NCBI GenBank assembly: GCA_964431205.1
Contig: CAYSIX010000083.1
Coordinates: 1-15,655 of the forward strand
Reading direction: 5' to 3'
Source of the DNA: CAYSIX01 sp964431205
Lineage (GTDB): Bacteria; Planctomycetota; Phycisphaerae; Phycisphaerales; Phycisphaeraceae
Length of the DNA: 15,655 nucleotides
Positions 10,742 to 15,655 of this stretch are shown in pieces. The translations under genes and the position numbers were made by a program. The notes below the pieces were generated by a model. It searched no databases. It saw only the letters and a list, made by a program, of their open reading frames with translations, and was not told where the DNA came from. Position 1 is the first letter of the stretch, and each line of letters starts with the position of its first letter.

Positions 10742-11545
10742 GTGGCGCAGACACCGGTTCGTCTCGACGATCTCGACGACCCCCGGCTGGCGCCGTACCG
10801 CGCCCTCAAGGACCGGGACGTCGCCCGTGAGCACGGCCTGTTCATCTGCGAGGGTGAGCACCTGGTGCGTCGGCTGCTCGCGTCCGGCCTGTCCACGCAT
10901 TCGCTGCTCACGGCCGAACACCGTGTCAGCTCTGTGCAACCGCTCGTCGGTGCGGAAACGCCGATCTACGTCGTGCCGGGTTCGATGCTGTCGCACATCG
11001 TCGGGTATCGCTTCCACCTGGGGATGCTCGCCTGCGGCGTGCGACCCGTGACGCGGTCGGTGACGGAGCTGCTGCCGGCGACGACGCTGGCCGTCTGCCC
11101 GATCCTGCATAACCAGGAAAATCTCGGCTTGATCGTGCGGACGGCGGCGGCGCTCGGGGCGGACGGGCTGCTGGTCGGCGAGGCGGGGGCGGACGTGTAC
11201 AGCCGGCGGGTGGTGCGGGTCTCGATGGGCGGCGTGTTCACGCTGGCGATCGCCGTCTCGCGCGACGTGGCGGGGGACCTGACCGCGTTGCGACGCGAGC
11301 ACGGTTTCCGGTGCGTGGCGACGGTGCTGGATGAGGCGGTGACGCCGTTGATCGCGTATCGCAGGCCGCCGCGCGTCGCGGTGCTGTTCGGCGCCGAGCC
11401 GACCGGCCTGGACGCCGACGCCGTGGCCCGGTGCGACGATCGAGTGACGATCCCCATGCGCCGCGGCAGCGACTCGCTGAACGTCGCGGTCGCCGCGGGC
11501 ATCGTGCTTCATCACCTGCTGAGCGAGCGATCGGGCGGGGCGTAG
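10742..11545 (+). CDS. SpoU/TrmH-family RNA 2'-O-methyltransferase (RlmB-like)
   Basis: A 267-residue SPOUT-class enzyme predicted to transfer a methyl group from S-adenosylmethionine to a ribose 2'-OH in 23S rRNA or tRNA. The N-terminal ~105 residues (RALKDRDVAREHGLFICEGEHLVRRLL) resemble the substrate-binding domain of RlmB/TsnR-like proteins. The knotted catalytic domain shows all three SpoU motifs: NQENLGLIVRTAAALGADG (124-142, with R133 the likely catalytic arginine), VLFGAEPTGL (214-223), and IPMRRGSDSLNVAVAAGI (237-254) forming the cofactor-binding knot. Length is normal. The exact target (G2251 of 23S rRNA, tRNA position 18, or another) cannot be read from the sequence, so no symbol is given. 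The GTG start at 10742 is chosen because it opens the conserved region and sits 6 nt after TATCCT. It ends 7 nt from the convergent LOG gene. Confidence 0.9.
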   Translation: MAQTPVRLDDLDDPRLAPYRALKDRDVAREHGLFICEGEHLVRRLLASGLSTHSLLTAEHRVSSVQPLVGAETPIYVVPGSMLSHIVGYRFHLGMLACGVRPVTRSVTELLPATTLAVCPILHNQENLGLIVRTAAALGADGLLVGEAGADVYSRRVVRVSMGGVFTLAIAVSRDVAGDLTALRREHGFRCVATVLDEAVTPLIAYRRPPRVAVLFGAEPTGLDADAVARCDDRVTIPMRRGSDSLNVAVAAGIVLHHLLSERSGGA

Positions 11546-11552
11546 GCGAGCG

Positions 11553-12626
11553 TCAGCGGTCGGTCGGTGTTGCGGCGTCGTGCGGGGCAAACTCGTTGAT
11601 CGTGTCGATCATCAGGCGCAGCCGCGCGTAATCCCGCCGAGTGAAAACGAAAATGAGCCGCGTGAGGTCCGGCAGCTCGCCGTGCTCCTGCGGCAGGGGG
11701 CCGCCTTGTTCGATCCGACCCTCCTGGATCAGGTCGGCGAAGTCGCGGTTCAGGGTGTCGAGCTGCTCGTCCGTGAGGGGGTGACGGATCCGCAGCACGA
11801 GCCGATCGTTGACGAACCGCTGGGAGTGATAGTTGCGGTAGAACGCCAGGACGTGGCGGACGGCCGCCTCGCAGTCGTCGGTGATGAAATAGAGGTGGGT
11901 GTCGTGGGGGCTGATGAAGCCGGCTTCGAGCAGGTCACGTCGGACGTACTGGTCCCACCATTTCCAGTATTCGCCGCCGGGCGAGTCGATCAGAACGATG
12001 GGCACGATCGGAGCCTTGCCGGTCTGGATCAGCGTCAGAGCCTCGAAGCCCTCGTCCTGCGTGCCGAACCCGCCGGGAAACAGGGCGACCGCGTGAGCCT
12101 GCCACATGAACATGAGCTTGCGGGTAAAGAAGTAGCGGAAGGTGATGAGCTTGGGGTCGCCGACGATGAAGTCGTTGGCGGTGGTCTCGAACGGCAGGCG
12201 GATGGCGACGCCGAACGAGGATTCGCGGCCCGCGCCGCCGTGGCCCGCGCGCATGATCCCGTCGCCGGCACCGGTGATGACCATCCAGCCGGCCTCGGCC
12301 ATGAGTCGGCTGAACCGCAGGGCGGCGCGGTAGTGCGGGTGATCCTCGCCCGTCCGCGCCGAGCCGAACATCGACACCTTCCGCACGTCCCGGAACGGTC
12401 GAAACACCTTCAGCGCGTAACGCATCTCCTTGAGGCTGCGGCTGAGCAGCTTCAGCTCCCCCTCGTCGGCCTCGTCGCGGAAGAGCTTCAACGCCGTGTG
12501 CAGCATCTCGCGCACGACCTTGCCGGACAGGCGATCCGGATCGCCGCCCGCTTCGCGCACCAGCGCGTCCAGCCGCGCCGTCAGATCGTCCTGCACCGCC
12601 GAGTCTGGCGAAGTCGAATCGGTCAT
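11553..12626 (-). CDS. LOG-family protein (TIGR00730-like, predicted nucleotide phosphoribohydrolase)
   Basis: A 357-residue protein of the family once mislabelled lysine decarboxylase. Members characterised elsewhere hydrolyse nucleoside 5'-monophosphates to base plus ribose 5-phosphate, including cytokinin-activating LOG and bacterial PpnN-type enzymes. The Rossmann-like core runs from VSMFGSAR (84-91) through TGAGDGIMRAGHGGA (118-132) to the hallmark PGGFGTQDE (184-192), which carries the catalytic glutamate. An N-terminal helical region (about 1-80) and a C-terminal region (about 240-357, with RLIFVFTRRDYARLRLMIDTI) make it longer than plain ~190-residue LOG proteins and closer in size to extended forms. 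The ATG at 12626 is chosen because it overlaps the stop of the upstream zinc-ribbon gene as TGATG, which implies translational coupling; an in-frame ATG at 12716 would overlap that gene deeply. The substrate is not determinable here. Confidence 0.85.
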   Translation of the reverse strand: MTDSTSPDSAVQDDLTARLDALVREAGGDPDRLSGKVVREMLHTALKLFRDEADEGELKLLSRSLKEMRYALKVFRPFRDVRKVSMFGSARTGEDHPHYRAALRFSRLMAEAGWMVITGAGDGIMRAGHGGAGRESSFGVAIRLPFETTANDFIVGDPKLITFRYFFTRKLMFMWQAHAVALFPGGFGTQDEGFEALTLIQTGKAPIVPIVLIDSPGGEYWKWWDQYVRRDLLEAGFISPHDTHLYFITDDCEAAVRHVLAFYRNYHSQRFVNDRLVLRIRHPLTDEQLDTLNRDFADLIQEGRIEQGGPLPQEHGELPDLTRLIFVFTRRDYARLRLMIDTINEFAPHDAATPTDR

Positions 12627-12889
12627 CAGAATACCCACACGATCACGAATGCCATCAGAGCCGCGACCGCCACGGCCAGCCACCATGCCCGCGTGTGGCG
12701 CGGCTCGACGGTCCATGCCTCGCCCGCCAGCTCCGTGCCGCAGTGGTGGCAGCGGTCGGCGTACGCCAGGATCTCGTCACCGCAGTTCGGGCAAGGCACG
12801 TAATCGTTGTCTTCCACGCCCGGCCGATCCAGCAGGTGGGCGTCGTGCTCGCCCGGTCCCTCGTCGTCGAAGTATCCGTCTGCGTTCAC
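12626..12889 (-). CDS. small zinc-ribbon protein with C-terminal membrane anchor
   Basis: An 87-residue protein starting with GTG at 12889. An acidic N-terminus (about 1-30, EDND, DDEGPGE) precedes a zinc ribbon with Cys pairs C33-P-N-C36 and C47-H-H-C50, then a short linker and a single hydrophobic helix at about 69-87 (AWWLAVAVAALMAFVIVW) that runs to the C-terminus. This tail-anchored layout places the ribbon in the cytoplasm. I do not recognise a named family beyond generic zinc-ribbon proteins, and the function is unknown. It starts 32 nt after the DUF429 stop and its TGA overlaps the LOG start (TGATG), so the three genes probably form one transcript. No good Shine-Dalgarno motif or promoter precedes its GTG, which also suggests dependence on upstream transcription. 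Confidence 0.8.
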   Translation of the reverse strand: MNADGYFDDEGPGEHDAHLLDRPGVEDNDYVPCPNCGDEILAYADRCHHCGTELAGEAWTVEPRHTRAWWLAVAVAALMAFVIVWVF

Positions 12890-12921
12890 GGCCGATCCCG
12901 CTGATCACGTTCTCTGCGGCC

Positions 12922-13623
12922 TCAGAACCACATCTCCATGCGCAGGCCGCGTGCGTCACGCTCGGGCCGCTCGGGCAGGCGCCGGGCCCGGCCCGACACG
13001 ATCCGCCACGCCGTCCACGCCAAGGCCACAGCATCCCACAGATCATCCGCCGCGACAACGCGTCGATCGCATTGCGCCAGCAGGCCCGCGCAGACGGCGG
13101 GAGACAGGAAACCGTGTAGAAGCTCACGTCGGGCGTCAGACCCGCCGGCGGTGCGCTTGGGCTGGCGCAACGCGGACCCGCCGTTCATGCCCGCGAAGCT
13201 CAATTCCGGGTGTCCCTCGACCACGCGCCGTTGTCGGTTTCGGGACAAGAGCCGATCCACCTCGACGATCCGTGGCACGATGTTCCACGCCTGCTTCGAC
13301 ATCGCCCGCCCTTCAACGCGGTGTCTGATGGCGCAAGCGCGGCGGTACGTCGCGGCGTGCAGCACCGGCCGAATCGGTGCCGAAAACACGCTCGTGTGCC
13401 GGTGCGGCGAGAGCATCTTGCGGGCGGCCTGATCGCACGCGCGGGCCCCGGACTCGGGCAGGCCGATGGGGATATCGATCACAGCCATGGCGCACGCGCG
13501 CAGCGCCCGGAATAGCGGCTTGGCCGTGGCGAACGTTTTTGCGGTCGCCTGACGGGTGGCCGAGTCCACGATTACGGCCACCCAGCCACCGCGACAGCCG
13601 TCCACACCGGCGACCATCGCCAT
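12922..13623 (-). CDS. DUF429 family protein (predicted RNase H-fold nuclease)
   Basis: A 233-residue protein matching the DUF429 pattern: GVDGCRGGWVAVIVD at the N-terminus (D8 in the position of the first metal-binding acid), VIDIPIGLPESG, ARACDQAARKML, TSVFSAPIRPVL, a SKQAWNIVPRIVEVD segment, VEGHPELSFAGMNG, KRTAGGSDARRELL and a C-terminal DDLWDAVALAWTAWRI. The family is predicted to have an RNase H-like fold with conserved acidic residues, but I know of no firmly established substrate. The acidic positions look intact, which argues for an active protein rather than a relic. ATG codons at 13623 and 13617 are both possible; the first is used. No clear -10 element or Shine-Dalgarno motif is visible upstream. 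It is the first gene of the predicted unit with the zinc-ribbon and LOG genes. Confidence 0.8.
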   Translation of the reverse strand: MAMVAGVDGCRGGWVAVIVDSATRQATAKTFATAKPLFRALRACAMAVIDIPIGLPESGARACDQAARKMLSPHRHTSVFSAPIRPVLHAATYRRACAIRHRVEGRAMSKQAWNIVPRIVEVDRLLSRNRQRRVVEGHPELSFAGMNGGSALRQPKRTAGGSDARRELLHGFLSPAVCAGLLAQCDRRVVAADDLWDAVALAWTAWRIVSGRARRLPERPERDARGLRMEMWF

Positions 13624-13738
13624 GGGTCAGCGCCCCGCGAGCGAGTCAAGGTGTTGTGGGTGCCGGGGGAGCGGTGGGGTCATGATCGAGGCGAGGGTGG
13701 CTCGTGACCATGCGAAGACGTGGTCGGTTCGCGCATGG

Positions 13739-13766
13739 AAAAGGTGCTGGAGCGATCCAGCACCTT
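13739..13766 (-). terminator. intrinsic terminator of the dockerin gene
   Basis: A perfect 10-bp inverted repeat, AAGGTGCTGG (13741-13750) and CCAGCACCTT (13757-13766), encloses a 6-nt loop. On the minus strand the hairpin runs into TTTT (13742-13739). It begins 33 nt after the stop codon of the dockerin/CTERM gene. The T-tract is short but the stem is strong. It separates that gene from the DUF429 unit. Confidence 0.75.
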
Positions 13767-13798
13767 CGTGATTGGTGATTTTCCGCCTCGTGGGAGTC

Positions 13799-14167
13799 TC
13801 AGCGCTTGCGCTGAGTGATTCCGAGTCCGGCGAGCAGCGCCAACCCGGCCCAAGCCGCGGCGGGCATGGGGGCTGCGTTGCCACCCGGCACGCCGCCCGA
13901 AGCCGGGGGCTTACCGAAGTTCGCCTGCCAGACACCGAGGTCGAACGCGTCCACGTCGCCGTCGCTGTCAGCGTCGCCTTCGGAGACATTTGCGTTCTGC
14001 TTCCCGAACCCGGACTGCCAGCGGCCCAGGTCGAAGGCATCCACGTCGCCGTCCTGGTCGAAGTCGCCAGGAAGGAACGTGACGGTGCTGCCGACCGAAT
14101 CCGCCAGCGACGTCGTCGCCGGCACAGCCAGCACCCCACAAAGCACCATTAGCCAAATCCGATTCAT
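13799..14167 (-). CDS. small secreted protein: two dockerin-like repeats plus VPLPA/PEP-CTERM-like sorting tail
   Basis: A 122-residue protein. A signal peptide (MNRIWLMVLCGVLAVPATT, cleavage probably after SLA at 22) is followed almost at once by two dockerin-type calcium loops: D35-x-D37-x-D39-G-D41...D46 and D65-x-D67-x-D69-G-D71...D76. Each continues as AFDLGxWQxxFGK. The repeats are 30 residues apart and nearly identical. After a Gly/Pro-rich linker, the C-terminus is PMPAAAWAGLALLAGLG followed by TQRKR, i.e. a Pro motif, a hydrophobic helix and a basic end as in VPLPA-CTERM/PEP-CTERM exosortase substrates. No catalytic or adhesive domain is present. The ATG at 14167 has GAGGAG 8 nt upstream; an in-frame extension to 14362 is open but lacks coding character. 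Its role is inferred to be a cell-envelope or exopolysaccharide-associated scaffold. Terminator and promoter are both visible, so it is monocistronic. Confidence 0.85.
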   Translation of the reverse strand: MNRIWLMVLCGVLAVPATTSLADSVGSTVTFLPGDFDQDGDVDAFDLGRWQSGFGKQNANVSEGDADSDGDVDAFDLGVWQANFGKPPASGGVPGGNAAPMPAAAWAGLALLAGLGITQRKR

Positions 14168-14251
14168 ATCGAACACTCCTCGTCTTGCCAGCCCACTCGG
14201 AATGCGTGCAGGCCTTACATGGCCCGGGCACTTCCGCCTCGAACACCCACC

Positions 14252-14281
14252 AGTGTACCGGGGATACCCCTTCCAATGCAA
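14252..14281 (-). promoter_or_regulatory. putative promoter of the dockerin/CTERM gene with a palindromic spacer
   Basis: On the minus strand TTGCAT (14281-14276) is followed by an 18-nt spacer and TACACT (14257-14252). The predicted start is near 14245, giving a leader of about 78 nt that ends in GAGGAG. The spacer contains GGGGTATCCCC (14270-14260), a near-perfect 11-nt palindrome that could be an operator. The -35 match is poor, so the call is tentative. Confidence 0.4.
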
Positions 14282-14345
14282 GCCCTTTTCATCGCCTTCG
14301 ATCAAAATTTTCATTTCGCTCCCGCCGGCGGTCGGCGGCCCGGGG

Positions 14346-14390
14346 ATAATGTCGTAAGACATTACTATAAATACACTTACGGTAAATCAT
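14346..14390. repeat. AT-rich island with nested inverted repeats
   Basis: In a GC-rich context this ~45-nt stretch is strongly AT-rich. TAATGTC (14347-14353) and GACATTA (14358-14364) form a perfect 7-bp inverted repeat around GTAA. CGTAAG (14353-14358) is repeated inverted as CTTACG (14376-14381), and TTAC/GTAA flank G14381. It lies between the GNAT stop (14413) and the dockerin promoter. The rest of the 245-nt gap 14168-14412 holds the dockerin leader and promoter and nothing else I can identify. Confidence 0.5.
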
Positions 14391-14412
14391 GCCCGCTTCT
14401 ACGCCCTCCCGA

Positions 14413-14970
14413 TCAGTCCGAATCCGCGTCCTGGCGGGGGTCGCGGTACAGGTCCAGGTAGAACTCCAGCAGCTCCTTGCCGTGCAGGGTCTTGCTTCGG
14501 GTGTGCTCGAACCCCGCCCGATCGAAGCAGCCCAACGCCTCGTGACGCTCGAACCGCGTGTCCAGCCGCACCTTCAGGAATCCGTGGTGACGGCAGTGCT
14601 CGATCGCGGTCTGGAGGAGCTGGACCGAGGGATCCGTCTCCCGCCGCTGGTGTCCCGGCTCCACCCGCAGCCGACGGACCTCGGCGGTGTGGGTCTCGTC
14701 GCTGGTCACGCCGATCGTGCCGATGACCCGCCCGTCCAGCTCCGCGACCCAGAAGTGGTGCCGATCGTCATCGAAATAGGCATCGCGGATGTTGTCTATG
14801 TCGGCGCCGGTGTCGTTCGGATCGATCTGGCCCGCCAGCAGTCCCTCGACGTACAGCCTCGCCACGTCGGCCTGATCCTCGCTGCGATACGATCGCACGA
14901 GCAGTTCTGCGGCCGACGAAGAGGGTGTGGATCCTTGGGCCATTGACAGCATTCCGGGGCGTACGGACAT
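14413..14970 (-). CDS. GNAT-fold N-acetyltransferase-like protein
   Basis: A 185-residue protein with the GNAT layout: LLVRSYRSEDQADVARLYVEGL (strand 1 and helix 1, about 23-45), HHFWVAELDGRVIGTIGV (71-88), then AEVRRLRVEPGHQRR (96-110) and QLLQTAIEHCRHHGFLKVRLDT (117-138), ending with RHEALGCFDRAGFEHTRSKTLHGKELLEFYLDL. GNAT proteins transfer an acyl group from acetyl-CoA to an amine; the substrate here is unknown. The acetyl-CoA loop, normally Q/RxxGxG/A, reads QRRETDPS, without the glycines. Cofactor binding may therefore be altered or the protein specialised. The ATG at 14970 is chosen for AAGGAG 9 nt upstream and TAGAAT just before it; the open frame extends upstream to 15306 but there it only shadows the phosphodiesterase. 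ATGs at 14952 and 14943 are less likely. Confidence 0.8.
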   Translation of the reverse strand: MSVRPGMLSMAQGSTPSSSAAELLVRSYRSEDQADVARLYVEGLLAGQIDPNDTGADIDNIRDAYFDDDRHHFWVAELDGRVIGTIGVTSDETHTAEVRRLRVEPGHQRRETDPSVQLLQTAIEHCRHHGFLKVRLDTRFERHEALGCFDRAGFEHTRSKTLHGKELLEFYLDLYRDPRQDADSD

Positions 14971-14979
14971 GACGCCGAG

Positions 14980-15008
14980 CTCCTTCCCGGGTGGACCCGC
15001 CCATTCTA
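14980..15008 (-). promoter_or_regulatory. -10 element and Shine-Dalgarno of the GNAT-like gene
   Basis: On the minus strand TAGAAT (15008-15003, 5/6 to TATAAT) overlaps the TAG stop of the phosphodiesterase gene. The predicted start is near 14996, and AAGGAG (14985-14980) lies 9 nt before the ATG at 14970. TTCTCG, 17 nt upstream of the -10, is a weak -35 candidate. Confidence 0.5.
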
Positions 15009-15527
15009 GTCCATCCGGCCTACGTCGAGAAACTCGACGCTGTCCGCATCCGTGTCCAGCACGGCGGCCGTGTACCGCTGAGCGCGAAACAGGGCACCGG
15101 GGTTGATCAGGCGTGATCGGCCGCGCCGCGTGTCCAGCGACCGATGCGTGTGCCCGTGGCACACATAACGAGCGCCCGAAGCGACCGCCGCCTGAATCGC
15201 CTGCGGATCGTGCCCGTGGCAGAAGACGAGCTGCCGTCCGTCGCCCAGGTCCAGCCGACCCACCGGGTGATCGACGTGGATCCCCAGGTGCTCGGCGTAG
15301 GCCCACAGGGCGTCGAGATCCCAGTCGGTGTTGCCAAACACCAGGTGGGCATCGATCAGCCCCCGGCTTCCGTCGGCGGGCACGGCCAACTCGTCGATCA
15401 CCTCGACGGTGCCGACGTCGCCCAGGTGAATCAGGCGTTCGACGCCCTGTTCGAGCAGCCTCTGAACGGCTCGGCGGGTGGTGACGGCTCGTCCGTGCGA
15501 GTCGGCGAGCAATCCGATTCTCGGCAA
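15006..15527 (-). CDS. YfcE/MJ0936-family metallophosphoesterase (phosphodiesterase)
   Basis: A 173-residue calcineurin-like phosphoesterase that would use two metal ions to hydrolyse a phosphodiester or phosphomonoester; the natural substrate of this family is generally unknown. All metal and catalytic motifs are present: D9-x-H11 (LLADSHG), LIHLGDVG with D37, GNTD with N66, CHGHD with H104, and CHGHTH with H124 and H126. INPGALFR near 141-148 is a typical family motif. Length fits (about 155-185). The start is a TTG (15527-15525) because the conserved PRIGLLADSHG begins right there, AAGGGG lies 7 nt upstream, and no ATG or GTG intervenes after the upstream -10-like TACCCT. An in-frame ATG at 15632 would add 35 Arg/Pro-rich residues unlike the family. 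The TAG stop is embedded in the promoter of the GNAT-like gene. Confidence 0.9.
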   Translation of the reverse strand: MPRIGLLADSHGRAVTTRRAVQRLLEQGVERLIHLGDVGTVEVIDELAVPADGSRGLIDAHLVFGNTDWDLDALWAYAEHLGIHVDHPVGRLDLGDGRQLVFCHGHDPQAIQAAVASGARYVCHGHTHRSLDTRRGRSRLINPGALFRAQRYTAAVLDTDADSVEFLDVGRMD

Positions 15528-15580
15528 GCCAGATCCCCTTCGGCGACCCCGGCCGGCGGACGCAGGCGTGTCAGGCCGAT

Positions 15581-15586
15581 AGGGTA
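15581..15586 (-). promoter_or_regulatory. -10-like element upstream of the phosphodiesterase gene
   Basis: On the minus strand TACCCT (15586-15581) would start transcription near 15574 and give a leader of about 47 nt ending in AAGGGG before the TTG start. No convincing -35 is seen. The remaining sequence to the right edge (15587-15655) has open frames on the minus strand but is too short to assign. Confidence 0.3.
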
Positions 15587-15655
15587 GCAGGCGCCGGGGC
15601 CGTCGCAACCGGCGCGTCGTCGGCGAATCCATCAGTCGCGGCGCGTTCTGCTGAT

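Noticed and set aside
13627..14139. Alternative minus-strand frame overlapping the dockerin gene and its terminator
   Set aside because: It reads the repeated dockerin codons in a shifted frame, has no Shine-Dalgarno and runs through the intrinsic terminator.
14168..14362. N-terminal extension of the dockerin protein to an ATG at 14362
   Set aside because: The extension would bury the signal peptide, covers the likely promoter, and lacks coding composition; GAGGAG points to the ATG at 14167.
15528..15655. 3' end of another minus-strand gene at the right edge
   Set aside because: Two minus-strand frames are open from the edge (one ending near 15632, one near 15573), but under 30 codons are visible and neither shows a recognisable motif.

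Overview
The window is about 15.7 kb of chromosomal DNA with very high GC (roughly 70% by eye). It most likely comes from a planctomycete of the Phycisphaerae type. The evidence is a small secreted protein with two dockerin-like DxDxDG repeats and a VPLPA/PEP-CTERM-like sorting tail, a P-ring-like lipoprotein fused to HEAT-type repeats, the high GC and the frequent GTG/TTG starts. This assignment is an inference from gene style; there is no rRNA or marker tree here. I see no tRNA, rRNA, CRISPR array, insertion sequence or phage gene. The region looks like ordinary core chromosome.

Layout from left to right. Positions 1-383 hold the 3' end of an unrecognised plus-strand gene. Then come dprA (459-1637, DNA uptake/recombination) and hisD (1786-3144, last step of histidine synthesis), both plus strand. 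hisD meets a minus-strand membrane PH-domain protein (3139-3774) tail to tail, with both stop codons inside one TCATGA. Upstream of the PH gene, on the same strand, is a hypoxanthine phosphoribosyltransferase (3844-4404). Divergent from it is the P-ring-like/HEAT lipoprotein (4585-6498). It is followed by a long smc (6636-10709) and an SpoU-family rRNA/tRNA methyltransferase (10742-11545), both plus strand.

The right third is transcribed leftwards. A compact three-gene unit encodes DUF429 (12922-13623), a small zinc-ribbon membrane protein (12626-12889) and a LOG-family protein (11553-12626); the last two genes are coupled through TGATG. Before it in the leftward direction lie the dockerin/CTERM protein (13799-14167) with a clear intrinsic terminator, a GNAT-like protein (14413-14970) and a YfcE/MJ0936-type phosphodiesterase (15006-15527).

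The most consistent non-coding signal is a TANNNT (-10-like) hexamer placed 6-7 nt before the start codon of dprA, the PH gene, hpt and rlmB. This geometry predicts leaderless mRNAs. Other genes (hisD, the lipoprotein, smc, dockerin, GNAT, phosphodiesterase) carry Shine-Dalgarno-like motifs and short leaders instead. Several promoters overlap the stop codon of the preceding gene. The genes do not form one pathway: they are housekeeping functions (recombination, chromosome organisation, purine salvage, histidine synthesis, RNA methylation) interspersed with poorly characterised envelope proteins. I did not find a clear new defence or mobile system. The strongest candidates for something undescribed are the P-ring/HEAT lipoprotein, the stand-alone dockerin pair with a sorting tail, and the DUF429/zinc-ribbon/LOG operon.
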